In this document: positions 1-9,963 of the stretch, piece after piece
Layout of the letters: the number at the start of each line of letters is the position of its first letter
Numbering within the stretch: position 1 is the first letter of the stretch
NCBI RefSeq assembly: GCF_004363775.1
Contig: NZ_SNZE01000004.1
Location: 1-64,000, forward strand
Source of the DNA: Hydromonas duriensis
GTDB lineage: Bacteria; Pseudomonadota; Gammaproteobacteria; Burkholderiales; Burkholderiaceae
Length of the DNA: 64,000 bases
Direction: 5' to 3'
Notes under the pieces: model-generated
Database searches by the model: none
What the model saw: the letters and a program-made list of their open reading frames with translations, nothing else
Told to the model about the DNA's origin: nothing
Made by a program: the position numbers and the translations under genes

Positions 1-489
1 TGCCAATATCAGGTGCAATACGATGAGAAATATCGTGTCAAAGCCACTTACTGGAAAGATGGGCAATGCGAAAACTTTTTGCATCCAAAAGCCAAGCCTG
101 CGGTGGCCAAACCTTTGACATTGTCAGCCGATGGACTGTTTGCCTTTGGGCGTTCGGATTTGAATAGCTTGCAGGCGTCAGGTCGTGCAAACTTGCAGCA
201 ACTGGCCTCAAAAATCAACTCAAGTTCAGCTAAATTAAACTCGGTTTCGATAGTGGGTTACACCGATCGTTTTGGTTCACAAGCGCAAAATCAAGCCTTG
301 TCAGAGGCGCGCGCCGCATCGGTTAAAGCATATTTGGTGCAACAAGGTGTGCCTGCCAATTTAATCCAAACCGAAGGTCGTGGGGCTTCCAATCCAGTGG
401 TGAGCTGCCCAGGTGCAAAATCACCTCAGGTCGTTGCGTGCTTGATGCCCAATCGACGGATTGAAGTGACTTTAAAGGGTGAAATCTAA
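1..489 (+). CDS. OmpA-family C-terminal domain protein (5' partial)
   Basis: The reading frame is open from the first base of the window (it begins C-Q-Y-Q before the GTG at position 13), so the true start lies upstream. The visible 162 or so residues end in an OmpA-like peptidoglycan-binding domain: a segment around FGRSDLNSL, then GYTDRFGS, then LSEARAASVKAYLVQQGV and the closing NRRIEV motif, which is the order seen in OmpA, Pal and RmpM. Such domains bind diaminopimelate-containing peptidoglycan in the periplasm and anchor outer-membrane proteins. Two cysteines (in VVSCPG and VACLMP) flank a short insertion, a spacing known from OmpA/OprF-type C-terminal domains, and may form a disulphide. 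Whether the missing N-terminus is a beta-barrel or a lipoprotein cannot be seen. Confidence 0.85.
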   Translation, partial: CQYQVQYDEKYRVKATYWKDGQCENFLHPKAKPAVAKPLTLSADGLFAFGRSDLNSLQASGRANLQQLASKINSSSAKLNSVSIVGYTDRFGSQAQNQALSEARAASVKAYLVQQGVPANLIQTEGRGASNPVVSCPGAKSPQVVACLMPNRRIEVTLKGEI

Positions 490-522
490 TCGTGTAAACC
501 CAGCAGATTCAACGAAGAAAAA

Positions 523-558
523 CAAAAAGCGTCGTGCCAGTCACGACGCTTTTTGTTT
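523..558 (+). terminator. Rho-independent terminator after the OmpA-domain gene
   Basis: An inverted repeat (stem 523-536 with 542-555, core AAGCGTCGTG/CACGACGCTT) runs into TTTTTG. It is almost symmetrical, but only plus-strand genes flank it. Confidence 0.8.
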
Positions 559-605
559 TACAATGATTCATCTGCAATCACGCTTATCACATATAGAGGC
601 TCTAC

Positions 606-962
606 ATGGCAGTCACCCCTTGGCTACAAGCAGCACTTGCTGCCTTGCCCCACATCACTGAGTTGATGAAAAGCAGTAAAGACTTGCTGAAAAGCAATAA
701 GTCCAAACGCATGGATGAGCCGCTTGTGATTGATGCAAATGACTCGCAAGCACTTGCGGTTCAAGTGGCTCGCATCTCTAAAGCGTGCGAGAACAATTCT
801 GAATCCATTCAAATTCTTGCCGAGCAGATGCACAATCAACTTGAACACGCCAATCAAACCATCACTCGCCTCACTCAGAAGTTACGACGCGCTCAAATGT
901 TATCTACTGCGGCATTACTGATGGCGTGTTTAGCTGCAGCAAAAGTGTTTTCAATTTTTTAA
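606..962 (+). CDS. Small hypothetical protein with C-terminal membrane anchor
   Basis: A 118-residue protein I do not recognise. A GAGG ribosome-binding motif precedes the ATG. The N-terminal 35 residues carry several lysines (KSSKDLLKSNKSKR); residues about 45-95 are polar with a heptad-like pattern suggesting a helix or coiled coil; residues about 96-117 (MLSTAALLMACLAAAKVFSIF) form a single hydrophobic segment ending at the C-terminus. That layout suggests a tail-anchored inner-membrane protein with its helical domain in the cytoplasm. It lies 9 bp upstream of the YffB-like gene, so the two are probably co-transcribed. No function can be assigned. Confidence 0.7.
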   Translation: MAVTPWLQAALAALPHITELMKSSKDLLKSNKSKRMDEPLVIDANDSQALAVQVARISKACENNSESIQILAEQMHNQLEHANQTITRLTQKLRRAQMLSTAALLMACLAAAKVFSIF

Positions 963-971
963 GGTCTGTTC

Positions 972-1313
972 ATGATTACTGTTTATGGCATCCCCAATTG
1001 CTCCTCTGTTAAAAAAACCCGCGCATGGCTGGACAGCCACAGCATCGATTACGTTTTTCACGATTTTAAAAAGCAAGGCATTGACGAATCAACCATCAAA
1101 AGTTGGCTTTCTCATGTTCCGCTGACGGTTCTGGTGAATCGAAAGGGAACCACATGGCGAGGACTTTCAAGCGAACAGCAAGCGATGAGTCAAGACGAGC
1201 ACAGCGCAATTGAGCTCATGATGCAAAATTCATCGGTGATTAAACGCCCTGTGCTGGTTTTTGACAGTGGTGTTATTGTGGGGCATGACGAGGAGGCTTT
1301 AGCACGACTGTGA
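972..1313 (+). CDS. yffB: Spx/MgsR/YffB-family (ArsC-like) thioredoxin-fold protein
   Basis: A 113-residue protein of the ArsC/Spx superfamily. The N-terminus has the family signature ITVYGIPNCSSVKKTRAWL, with one cysteine (residue 10) where arsenate reductases place the catalytic Cys; a later VNRKGTTWR and KRPVLVFD match the substrate-side loops (the KRP motif is typical). The single Cys favours the YffB-type glutathione-linked reductase over a Spx regulator with CXXC, but the biochemical role of YffB is poorly defined. An AAGG ribosome-binding motif lies 7 nt before the ATG. In many proteobacteria yffB sits directly upstream of dapE. Here dapE follows after a gap occupied by a decayed minus-strand gene. 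Confidence 0.85.
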   Translation: MITVYGIPNCSSVKKTRAWLDSHSIDYVFHDFKKQGIDESTIKSWLSHVPLTVLVNRKGTTWRGLSSEQQAMSQDEHSAIELMMQNSSVIKRPVLVFDSGVIVGHDEEALARL

Positions 1314-1315
1314 CC

Positions 1316-1712
1316 TTACAAATGGTGTTTGTCTCGGGTGTTCTTTTGCACGGCAACCGCAGCAAATAACGCCAAGATAATGAAATGCCATAAAACCTTT
1401 TTTCACTCTGCAACATGTTGGTATTCAACAGACGGGCTACAAGTAGCAAAACAGATAACACCAAAGACAACCATGCCAAGCTATAATATACAGATGGTAC
1501 GGGGATGTTTTCTTCTTTATCACGGATACTTTTTTGCAACGAAATCGCAGAAAAAAGGCCGTACATTAGAATGGTAAAAAACACCCTTTTTCATTGAGTT
1601 GCATGTGTGCATCAACGAGCCCTAAGATGAACACAGTGACACCTGCGCATAATGCCAACCAAGAAGCCCCAACGAATGCGGTTGATGGTTTTTAATAGTG
1701 AACTTGAATCAT
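1316..1712 (-). pseudogene. yiaA: yiaA-like inner-membrane protein gene, frameshifted remnant
   Basis: On the minus strand, an ATG at 1712 preceded by AAAGG starts a reading frame that meets a stop after six codons, then continues as KPSTAFVGASWLALCAGV, a hydrophobic helix, and MQLNEKG. After a second break the frame gives YGLFSAISLQKSIRDKEE, IPVPSVYYSLAWLSLV and LLQSEK-like sequence. A third shift leads to LALFAAVAVQKNTRD and a stop at 1316-1318. Placed end to end these fragments follow E. coli YiaA (two-helix YiaA/YiaB domain, about 145 residues): NEKGYY..VLGLFSAxSxQKxxRDK..IP..SIYY and LFxAVAVQKNxRD. At least one in-frame stop and two frame changes are needed, so I call it a pseudogene. 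It separates yffB from dapE. Confidence 0.75.
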
Positions 1713-1824
1713 AATTTACCTTTCTTTAAATGTTCATGTAGTTGAATTTTTGAAGATGCTTATTTGCATCGGTCGAAATGATAATGCACACATTAACAAT
1801 ATTAAATCTATAGATTGATTATAA

Positions 1825-2997
<1,173 letters not shown>

Positions 2998-3017
2998 ACC
3001 CTCTTTGAAGGAAAAAA

Positions 3018-3893
3018 ATGAACACTTTTGAACAAGCCGTTGAAGCTGCGGAAAAACACTTACTCAAAGCGAATTTGTTTTACGGGCACGGCATGGGCGA
3101 CGCTTATGATGAGGCGGTGTATGCCGCATTGTACTGCGCTAAGTTGCCCGTTGATGAAGACATTGATTGGGAGGCGCAATACCCCAGTGCTGCTTTTTTA
3201 AAATTGTCTGAGTTGATTAATGCCCGTTGCCAAACCAAAAAACCGTTGGCTTATTTGACGCGAGAAGCCTATTTACATGGCTACAAGTTTTATGTGGACG
3301 AGCGCGTGATTGTTCCACGTAGTTTTATTGGGGAGTTGGTTTTAGACGGTTTTGCGCCTTGGGTCAATCCTGATAAAGTCACTGATGTGTTGGAACTATG
3401 TACAGGCTCTGGCTGTTTGGCCATTATGGCGGCGGACACGTTTCACAATGCGCACATTGATGCGATTGACATCGATAACGCAGCCCTTGAAGTGGCGCAG
3501 CTTAATGTCAAGGATTACAACTTAAGCGAGCGCATCTCCTTAATCAAAAGTGATTTGTATCAAGCGATTGCGCATCAAGCCAAACAATACGACATCATTT
3601 TTTCAAATCCGCCCTACGTCAACAGCGAGAGCATGAGTAATTTGCCCTCCGAATACCTCGCCGAGCCACACATCGCCTTGGCTGGCGGTCAAGATGGCAT
3701 GGACTTGGTGCGCACCATTGTTAATCAAGCCGCGCCTTTGCTCAAGCCCAATGGTATTTTGGTGGTGGAAATTGGTAACGAATATGCCCATGCGAATGCG
3801 GCTTTTAAGCAATTGCCTTTGGTTTGGCTCGACACCAGCGGCGCGGATAATGCCGTGTTCTTACTCACTCGCGCGGATTTAGAACGGCTCTAA
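3018..3893 (+). CDS. prmB: Ribosomal protein L3 N5-glutamine methyltransferase
   Basis: This SAM-dependent methyltransferase modifies the glutamine side chain of ribosomal protein L3. The 291-residue protein has an N-terminal helical domain (FEQAVEAAEKHLLKANLFYGHG), the SAM-binding loop ELCTGSGCLAI (about 126-136), the acidic DIDNAAL motif and the family's catalytic SNPPYV (NPPY at about 197-200). PrmB rather than PrmC is favoured by the N-terminal FYGHGMGDAYDEAVYA segment and by linkage to dapE. GGAAAAAA precedes the ATG. Confidence 0.95.
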   Translation: MNTFEQAVEAAEKHLLKANLFYGHGMGDAYDEAVYAALYCAKLPVDEDIDWEAQYPSAAFLKLSELINARCQTKKPLAYLTREAYLHGYKFYVDERVIVPRSFIGELVLDGFAPWVNPDKVTDVLELCTGSGCLAIMAADTFHNAHIDAIDIDNAALEVAQLNVKDYNLSERISLIKSDLYQAIAHQAKQYDIIFSNPPYVNSESMSNLPSEYLAEPHIALAGGQDGMDLVRTIVNQAAPLLKPNGILVVEIGNEYAHANAAFKQLPLVWLDTSGADNAVFLLTRADLERL

Positions 3894-3947
3894 ACATATT
3901 GATTTCGCACTGAATCGCATTTTGTAAAATTTGCTCGCCACGCCAAG

Positions 3948-4751
3948 TTATGTCACTTCAAACCAATCGAAACCTTGATTCTGACAGGCCAATGCAAATG
4001 GAATACCTTGAGCCGAAAGTGCTTCCTCCAGCAACTGCTGAACCCGTGTGACATCGTTATTATTTTGGCTGATGTGCGCAGCATGCACATGGTGTAAGTT
4101 TGGATGAATCAGCTGTAATAACAAAGCTTGAGCCACTTGATTATCTAAGTGCCCATAATCACCGATGATGCGCTGTTTGAGTTTGGGTGGGTACTTGGTC
4201 GATGCGGCCATCATTGCCGCATCGTAATTGTATTCAATGACCAAACCGTGACAATTTTGTAACGATGCAACCACTGCAGGGGTAATGTGCCCCACATCTG
4301 TAATCACCCCCAAATGCAAGTCCTGACATTTAAATGTGAATTGCAAAGGCTCACGTGCATCATGTGGCACGGTATATGGATTCACCTGCACAACGCCGAG
4401 TTCAAACGGCTTATGGTCGGCACAAAAAAACACATCCAATCCCCTGCATGAATGCATGTGCTCCAGCACGCTTAAGTACGTCCCACGTGACATATAAATC
4501 GGCGTGCCAAATCGGCGGGCAAAACGAGCCACGCCACCAATATGGTCGTCATGCTCATGTGTGACCAGCAGTGCATCAATGTCACTCCCCGTCAATTCAA
4601 GGCGTGCGAGCCGCTTTTCGGTTTCTTTGGTACTGAAACCACAGTCCAACAAAAGGCGCGTTGTCTGTCCTGCACAACGCGCCTCGATGACTAAAGCATT
4701 GCCCGAACTGCCGCTACCCAAACTGGCGTAGCGCAAAATCGGTCTAGTCAT
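3948..4751 (-). CDS. MBL-fold metallohydrolase (YycJ/VicX-like)
   Basis: A 267-residue metallo-beta-lactamase-fold protein. The metal-binding motif THEHDDHIGG (His 65, His 67, Asp 69, His 70) is intact, preceded by the LGSGSSGNAL start and LLLDCGFS strand typical of the VicX/YycJ branch. Later metal ligands are seen in GVITDVGHI and in AAHISQNNND. The substrate is not defined by sequence; members of this branch act on nucleic acids or phosphodiester bonds. It lies 4 bp downstream of bamC on the same strand, so the order of transcription is dapA, bamC, then this gene, an arrangement common in betaproteobacteria. Confidence 0.88.
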   Translation of the reverse strand: MTRPILRYASLGSGSSGNALVIEARCAGQTTRLLLDCGFSTKETEKRLARLELTGSDIDALLVTHEHDDHIGGVARFARRFGTPIYMSRGTYLSVLEHMHSCRGLDVFFCADHKPFELGVVQVNPYTVPHDAREPLQFTFKCQDLHLGVITDVGHITPAVVASLQNCHGLVIEYNYDAAMMAASTKYPPKLKQRIIGDYGHLDNQVAQALLLQLIHPNLHHVHAAHISQNNNDVTRVQQLLEEALSAQGIPFALACQNQGFDWFEVT

Positions 4752-4755
4752 ATGG

Positions 4756-5823
4756 TTATTTCAAACTTTTTTGTAACGTTTTCAACACTCTCGCCAACCC
4801 TGATGTGTCAGCAACAGCAGCCCCGTTCTTATCTGTGAACGACACTTGAGTTTGCTCCGCACCCAAAGACTTGAACTTCACTTGATACGTTTCGTTCAAT
4901 TTACCAAAAGACTTACGGAAAATGCCTTTGTCGTCAGGGCTTGGTGTCACATAATAGATGCGCGATGTGTAATCCCGATCAACCACAGACAAGCCTGCAC
5001 GGTCAAGTGACAAGCCAACCCGACGCCACGCGTTCTCCATCGTATCCGCCACAATTAATGTGTTGTCGCTGATGGTTGCCCCTTTAGAGTTGTTGACGCT
5101 ATTGGCCAAAGCCGCTTTCGCCTCTTTTTCATTCGTGCCCAGCTTGACCATTAAACGACGCAAGAACTCGGCTTCCAATTGCGTATCCGCTGGACGAGGC
5201 TGCCAAATTGTGTTTTCTTTAGCGGCGGACGTGTACACTTCCTCCATGCCACGATGGCTAATGTAAACCTCAACGCCGCCAGTGGTCGGCTCAATGCGGG
5301 TTTTAAACATGTCGCGCGTGCCCGTGTCATACAAACCATCTAAAGCCTTGCCCAAAATTTTACGCAAGCCTGTTTGTGGCAGGCTGGCTCGATTTTCAGC
5401 CCAATCGGTTTCAATTAAACCCAACTTAGGCGAGCTGGAACGAATGGAAAAACCATTTTCTTCCCAGAACTCTTGTAACACAGGCCAAACTTGCTCGGCA
5501 GGTCGCTTAACCACCAACCAACGGGCATCTCCTGATTTTTGGATAGACATATCCGCAGCGGATACCAATAAATTTCCTGTCGTCGGTTGTTGAGCCGTTG
5601 GGTCTTGATTCACCGATGAATAGCGAACGCCATCGCCCTCTAAACTAAATTGTTTATTTTTTTCATAGTCCGTTAAACCAGGCGGGACTTCAAGCGATAC
5701 GCCCTTGGTTTGACTTTTATAATCAATTTTTGAACCCGTAGATAAGCTATCCAATGAGCTGCACGCCGACAAGCCGAGCGCCCCGACCAAAGCCAAAACG
5801 TAAGACACTTTTTTTAATTGCAT
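4756..5823 (-). CDS. bamC: Outer membrane protein assembly factor BamC (lipoprotein)
   Basis: A subunit of the BAM complex that inserts beta-barrel proteins into the outer membrane. The N-terminus has a basic start, a hydrophobic stretch and the lipobox LSAC (Cys about 21), so it is a lipoprotein. The next segment includes YKSQTKGVSLEVPPGLTDYE, matching the unstructured N-terminal BamC region that binds BamD, followed by two helix-grip domains (about 105-215 and 250-355). The length, 355 residues, is normal. It sits directly downstream of dapA, as nlpB/bamC does in E. coli, with about 66 bp between them and no obvious terminator. Confidence 0.92.
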   Translation of the reverse strand: MQLKKVSYVLALVGALGLSACSSLDSLSTGSKIDYKSQTKGVSLEVPPGLTDYEKNKQFSLEGDGVRYSSVNQDPTAQQPTTGNLLVSAADMSIQKSGDARWLVVKRPAEQVWPVLQEFWEENGFSIRSSSPKLGLIETDWAENRASLPQTGLRKILGKALDGLYDTGTRDMFKTRIEPTTGGVEVYISHRGMEEVYTSAAKENTIWQPRPADTQLEAEFLRRLMVKLGTNEKEAKAALANSVNNSKGATISDNTLIVADTMENAWRRVGLSLDRAGLSVVDRDYTSRIYYVTPSPDDKGIFRKSFGKLNETYQVKFKSLGAEQTQVSFTDKNGAAVADTSGLARVLKTLQKSLK

Positions 5824-5889
5824 TACACTTCCTTGAGAATCGATTCAGTACGAACCAACATAAAATATTGAGACAGGTCGCTTAACAGT

Positions 5890-6771
5890 TTACAGCAAAC
5901 CCGCCGTTTGCATCGCCGCGCGAACAACGCCCTGAGAGCTTGCCGACAATTGAGTCAAAGGCAAGCGCAAACCTGCTGAGATTCGACCCATTTCTGCCAA
6001 TGCCCATTTCACGGTAATCGGATTGGCCTCGATAAATAAATTTTTATTTAAACTCGACAACTTCGCGGTTAAGGCGCGTACGGTTGGAATGTCTGCATTC
6101 AACGCCGCCACACACAAATCATGCATCATTTTTGGCGCAACGTTCGCTGTCACAGATACATTGCCATGTGCACCCAACAAAATATAAGCCGCAGCAGTCA
6201 AATCATCGCCGCTGTAAACCGCAAAATCGCTTGGAACTTGTTGCAACAGCAACGTGCCACGACCGATGTCGCCCGTGGCATCTTTAATGCCAATGATGTT
6301 AGGAATATCCGCCAAACGCACCACCGTCTCGTTCGACAAATCAGCCACCGTTCGTCCTGGGACGTTGTACAACACAACAGGACAATCGACGCTTTCAGCA
6401 ATGGTTTTGAAATGTTGGTACATGCCTTCTTGAGTTGGCTTGTTGTAGTAAGGCACGACTTGTAAGGTCGCATCAACGCCAACCGAATGAGCATATCGGC
6501 TCAACTCAATCGCTTCACGAGTAGAATTACCACCCGCGCCCGCAATAATTGGGATGCGCTTGGCGGCATGCTCCACCGCGACCTTAATCAATTCACATTG
6601 TTCGTCCACCGAAACAGTCGGCGACTCACCACTCGTGCCCACGGCCACAATGGCGTCCGTGCCTTGTTCGATGTGCCAATCAATCAATGCTCGGTATGCG
6701 GCAAAATCAATGTCGCCATTTTCGTGCATTGGGGTGACTAAAGCCACCAAGCTACCTGTAATCATTGTCAT
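5890..6771 (-). CDS. dapA: 4-hydroxy-tetrahydrodipicolinate synthase
   Basis: It condenses aspartate semialdehyde with pyruvate, the first committed step toward diaminopimelate and lysine. I place the start at the ATG at 6771 ([15 protein letters not shown]; a second ATG two codons later is possible), because the open frame extends upstream into sequence unlike the family. The product is about 293 residues, the usual length. Visible motifs are [10 protein letters not shown] (substrate loop), [11 protein letters not shown], the tyrosine-bearing VLYNVPGRT and the Schiff-base lysine in [10 protein letters not shown]. It is followed by bamC on the same strand. Confidence 0.95.
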   Translation of the reverse strand: MTMITGSLVALVTPMHENGDIDFAAYRALIDWHIEQGTDAIVAVGTSGESPTVSVDEQCELIKVAVEHAAKRIPIIAGAGGNSTREAIELSRYAHSVGVDATLQVVPYYNKPTQEGMYQHFKTIAESVDCPVVLYNVPGRTVADLSNETVVRLADIPNIIGIKDATGDIGRGTLLLQQVPSDFAVYSGDDLTAAAYILLGAHGNVSVTANVAPKMMHDLCVAALNADIPTVRALTAKLSSLNKNLFIEANPITVKWALAEMGRISAGLRLPLTQLSASSQGVVRAAMQTAGLL

Positions 6772-6953
6772 AAAATACCGTTTTATCAGTTGTCTGTGGG
6801 TGTATACTGTCGAGAGAATGCGAAAAAAACATGAAATAACATGACGCATGCAATATTGCTCGAACATTCTACTGCGAATAGCGACGGATTGCCACAATTG
6901 CGACAAATTAAGACTCAAGTTTTAAGTTTTTTAATTTATTTTGCAAAAAAGAC

Positions 6954-6983
6954 TTGCCAAACGACTAGAAGTCTTGCTATAGT
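6954..6983 (+). promoter_or_regulatory. Sigma-70 promoter for tRNA-Arg and possibly rpsU
   Basis: TTGCCA (6954-6959) and TATAGT (6978-6983) are separated by 18 bp, 12 bp upstream of the mature tRNA-Arg 5' end. Both hexamers match the sigma-70 consensus at five and five of six positions by inspection. Confidence 0.7.
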
Positions 6984-6995
6984 TTCGTTCTCAGC

Positions 6996-7072
6996 GCGGC
7001 CGTAGCTCAGCTGGATAGAGTACTTGGCTACGAACCAAGGGGTCGTGGGTTCGATTCCTGCCGGCCGCGCCA
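6996..7072 (+). tRNA. tRNA-Arg (anticodon ACG)
   Basis: A 77-nt cloverleaf: acceptor GCGGCCG pairs with CGGCCGC, discriminator G, encoded CCA. The anticodon stem CTTGG/CCAAG closes the loop CTACGAA, giving anticodon ACG (7030-7032), whose A34 is normally deaminated to inosine by TadA so that CGU, CGC and CGA are read. The T-arm GTGGGTTCGATTCCTGC is canonical. rpsU begins 68 bp downstream, so read-through from the tRNA promoter is possible. Confidence 0.97.
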
Positions 7073-7139
7073 TTATTTTTGTTTTCGCTGCTTTCTAAAG
7101 CAAGTCAAGCGTAAATACAACCTTTTAAGAGTAAGCACT

Positions 7140-7352
7140 ATGCCTTTAATTCGTGTTAAAGAGAATGAACCATTTGAAGTTGCCATGCGTCGCTTCAAAC
7201 GCGCCATCGAAAAAACAGGTTTGTTGACCGACTTGCGCGCTCGTGAATTCTACGAAAAACCTACAACAGAACGCAAACGCAAACACGCGGCTGCATGCAA
7301 ACGCAATTACAAGCGTCTTCGCAGTCAAATGTTGCCAAAGAAAATGTACTAA
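7140..7352 (+). CDS. rpsU: 30S ribosomal protein S21
   Basis: A 70-residue basic protein with the S21 pattern [33 protein letters not shown] and a C-terminal [11 protein letters not shown]21 lies near the anti-Shine-Dalgarno end of 16S rRNA and helps initiation. This is the first gene of the macromolecular synthesis cluster (rpsU-yqeY-dnaG-rpoD). An AAGAG motif precedes the ATG. A terminator-like hairpin directly follows, so the abundant S21 message can be separated from the rarer dnaG-rpoD message. Confidence 0.97.
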   Translation: MPLIRVKENEPFEVAMRRFKRAIEKTGLLTDLRAREFYEKPTTERKRKHAAACKRNYKRLRSQMLPKKMY

Positions 7353-7383
7353 ATCGAACTGATTTTTGTGATTTTCGTGTTCA

Positions 7384-7416
7384 AAAACCCGCTCAATTAT
7401 AGAGCGGGTTTTCCGT
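7384..7416 (+). terminator. Terminator or attenuator between rpsU and yqeY
   Basis: Stem AAAACCCGCTC (7384-7394) pairs with GAGCGGGTTTT (7402-7412) around a 7-nt loop, followed by TTCCG. The trailing T-run is short, so partial read-through into yqeY-dnaG-rpoD is expected, as for the leaky terminator in E. coli's rpsU-dnaG-rpoD operon. Confidence 0.75.
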
Positions 7417-7471
7417 TTTTCTATATTCATGTGATTTTTAAAACACATTTTTTACTTTACGAGGAAACGCC

Positions 7472-7924
7472 ATGTCTTTAAAAACTCAAATCAAAGCCGA
7501 CACCATCGCCGCCATGAAGGCCCGCGAAACCACGAAACTTGAAACCTTACGCCTCCTCTCAGCAGACATTCAACGACGTGAAGTCGATGGGCAAGCAGAA
7601 TTAGATGACGCTGCAATTTTGGCCGTCATCGAAAAAGCCTGCAAACAACGCAAAGAATCCATTACTCAGTTTAAACAAGCGGCGCGAGTGGACTTGGTGG
7701 ATAAAGAACAAGCCGAATTGGATATTCTATCCACTTATCTGCCCACCCAAATGTCTGATGATGAAATTGCGATGGCTGTTTCTGCCGCCGTGACCAGCAC
7801 CAATGCGGCGGGCTTGCAAGACATGGGCAAGGTCATGGGCGTACTCAAAAGTCAGCTTGCGGGTCGAGCGGACATGGGTCGCGTATCTGCTCTTATCAAG
7901 GCGGCGTTATCAAACAAAGCTTAA
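7472..7924 (+). CDS. yqeY: GatB/YqeY domain-containing protein
   Basis: A 150-residue protein of the YqeY family, related to the C-terminal tail domain of the amidotransferase subunit GatB. The sequence MSLKTQIKADTIAAMKARE, followed by LRLLSADIQRREVD and a C-terminal DMGKVMGVLKSQLAGRADMGRVSALIKAAL, is characteristic. The family is thought to interact with tRNA, but no reaction is proven. GAGGAAACGCC precedes the ATG. Its place between rpsU and dnaG is conserved in many proteobacteria and Gram-positives. Confidence 0.93.
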   Translation: MSLKTQIKADTIAAMKARETTKLETLRLLSADIQRREVDGQAELDDAAILAVIEKACKQRKESITQFKQAARVDLVDKEQAELDILSTYLPTQMSDDEIAMAVSAAVTSTNAAGLQDMGKVMGVLKSQLAGRADMGRVSALIKAALSNKA

Positions 7925-8027
7925 ACAAAAAAGTTTAAACTCCCCATGCCGTTTTAAATAAGCAACGATGGTTCGCAAATCGTTTTCGTGCATTAAAATA
8001 AACCACTCTTAATGATTTCTAACCGCC

Positions 8028-9788
8028 ATGATTCCAAATGAGTTCATCAACGACCTGCTGAACCGCGTTGACATCGTTGACGTGGTGGGGCAGTACGTGC
8101 AACTCAAGCGTGCGGGGGCAAATCATCAAGGGCTATGCCCCTTTCATAACGAGAAAAGCCCCTCGTTTACGGTCAGTGCATTCAAGCAGTTTTATCACTG
8201 CTTCGGTTGTGGTGCGCACGGTACAGCAGTCGGTTTTTTGATGGAGCACAATGGGCTGACTTTTGTCGAAGCGATTAACGATTTGGCGCGTCAAGCAGGC
8301 ATGACCGTGCCACAAGATAAACCTCAAAGCCCCCAACAAATTCAAGCTCAAATTGCACAAAAAGTCCGTACGCAAAATCTTGGACAAGTGTTAACCGAGG
8401 CCGCCACTTTTTACAAGCAACAACTGCGCGAACATCCGCATGCCATTGCTTACTTGAAACGGCGCGGCTTAAGTGGCGACATTGCCCAACGTTTTGGACT
8501 CGGTTTTGCACCATTTGAACCGACTTTATCAAGCGTTTTTGATGACTACAACGAATCGAGCAGCTTGCTTGATGCAGGTCTATGCAAACAGCGTGAAGGA
8601 CAAAATCGGCGTTATGATTTTTTCCGCGAGCGCATAATGTTTCCCATCCGCAACACCAAAGGCCAAATCATCGGCTTTGGCGGACGGGTATTGGACAAGA
8701 GCGAACCTAAATACCTCAACTCTCCCGAAACGCCCTTATTCCAAAAAGGGCAAGAACTGTACGGTTTGTTCGAAGCCCGCAGTGCCATTTCGCAACAACA
8801 ATACGCCTTAATCGTCGAGGGCTACATGGATGTGGTCGCGCTTGCACAAGCGGGGCTTGCCAACGCTGTCGCTACATTAGGCACAGCGACCAGCACGGCG
8901 CACGTACAAAAACTCTTTCGCTTTACGGACACCATTGTATTTAGTTTTGATGGTGACTCAGCGGGGCGAAAGGCGGCTTGGCGCGCGATGATTAACGCGC
9001 TGCCACTCGCCACAGACACGCGCACCATTAAATTTTTATTCCTGCCGCCTGAGCACGACCCAGATACCTTTGTCCGAGAAAAAGGTGCTGATGCCTTCGC
9101 CGCTGAAGTGCAGACCGCCATGACATTGTCGCAATTTTTATTGTTTGGTTTAAATCAAGCCGCTCCCGATGGCAGTGCAGAAGCGCGCGCTCGACAGCTC
9201 CATCTCGCCAAGCCTTTACTACAATCCTTACCCAATGGCGCATTGCGCACACACATCATTCAAGCCTTGGCGGCTCAGTTGAACAGCACACCTAGTGATG
9301 TGAGTGAATATTGCGAACTTAATGCCGCTCTTCGCCCCCGCAAAAATGCCCGTGAAAAAACCAAACGCATAGCCCCGCCCACTTCTGTTGAGCGAGCCTT
9401 AGACTTGCTGGTGGCGCACCCTCAGATAGCAAGCCACGCGAACCCCCACGTTTGGCAACATTTACCACAACACCAAGCGCTCACTCATTTAATTGAATTG
9501 TTGCAAGCACAACTGCATTTGTCTCCCGCCGCTTTGCAACTCCAGCTGGAACAATCAGATTACGCCGACTGGTACCAGTATTATTTACAAAAGCATTTGC
9601 GCGAACCCGCCCCGATGTCGGAGGAAGATGCAACAACGGCTTACATCGCCATCGAAAAGCAACTTGAACGCGATGCACTGGATGCAGCGCTGAAACAATT
9701 GGCTCAAAAAATGACCGCCGACACCAGCGTTAAAGCCGAATATACACGCCTACTGCGTGAACGCGCCAAACTCAATAACGCATCCTAA
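8028..9788 (+). CDS. dnaG: DNA primase
   Basis: It synthesises RNA primers at the replication fork. The 586-residue protein has the N-terminal zinc-binding domain (C37, H40, C58, C61 in CPFHNEKSP and HCFGCGAHG), a TOPRIM catalytic core with RIMFPIRNTKGQIIGFGGR, EGYMDV and FSFDGDSAGRKAA (acidic metal-binding residues), and a C-terminal helical region from about residue 440 that would bind DnaB helicase. The C-terminal third has no sharp motifs, as expected for this family. No strong ribosome-binding site is seen ahead of the ATG, which fits the low expression known for primase. Confidence 0.97.
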   Translation: MIPNEFINDLLNRVDIVDVVGQYVQLKRAGANHQGLCPFHNEKSPSFTVSAFKQFYHCFGCGAHGTAVGFLMEHNGLTFVEAINDLARQAGMTVPQDKPQSPQQIQAQIAQKVRTQNLGQVLTEAATFYKQQLREHPHAIAYLKRRGLSGDIAQRFGLGFAPFEPTLSSVFDDYNESSSLLDAGLCKQREGQNRRYDFFRERIMFPIRNTKGQIIGFGGRVLDKSEPKYLNSPETPLFQKGQELYGLFEARSAISQQQYALIVEGYMDVVALAQAGLANAVATLGTATSTAHVQKLFRFTDTIVFSFDGDSAGRKAAWRAMINALPLATDTRTIKFLFLPPEHDPDTFVREKGADAFAAEVQTAMTLSQFLLFGLNQAAPDGSAEARARQLHLAKPLLQSLPNGALRTHIIQALAAQLNSTPSDVSEYCELNAALRPRKNAREKTKRIAPPTSVERALDLLVAHPQIASHANPHVWQHLPQHQALTHLIELLQAQLHLSPAALQLQLEQSDYADWYQYYLQKHLREPAPMSEEDATTAYIAIEKQLERDALDAALKQLAQKMTADTSVKAEYTRLLRERAKLNNAS

Positions 9789-9871
9789 TTTTTGTTAAGT
9801 TCCAGCTTGCTTTTTTAGCATCCGCCCCAATATGTACAGTGGGAATCATCGAAAAAAACCCTTTATATTCA

Positions 9872-9880
9872 TGGTATAAT
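9872..9880 (+). promoter_or_regulatory. Extended -10 promoter for rpoD
   Basis: TGGTATAAT (TGn plus a perfect TATAAT at 9875-9880) lies 83 bp before the rpoD ATG. No good -35 hexamer is found at the right spacing, as is usual for extended -10 promoters. It would give rpoD a transcript independent of dnaG. Confidence 0.55.
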
Positions 9881-9963
9881 GAGAAGTTATTGTGATTTGA
9901 ATGTTTTTAAACTGATTTTGCCAAAGTGTTTCTTTCATAAATTTATTTATCAAAGGTTGATAC

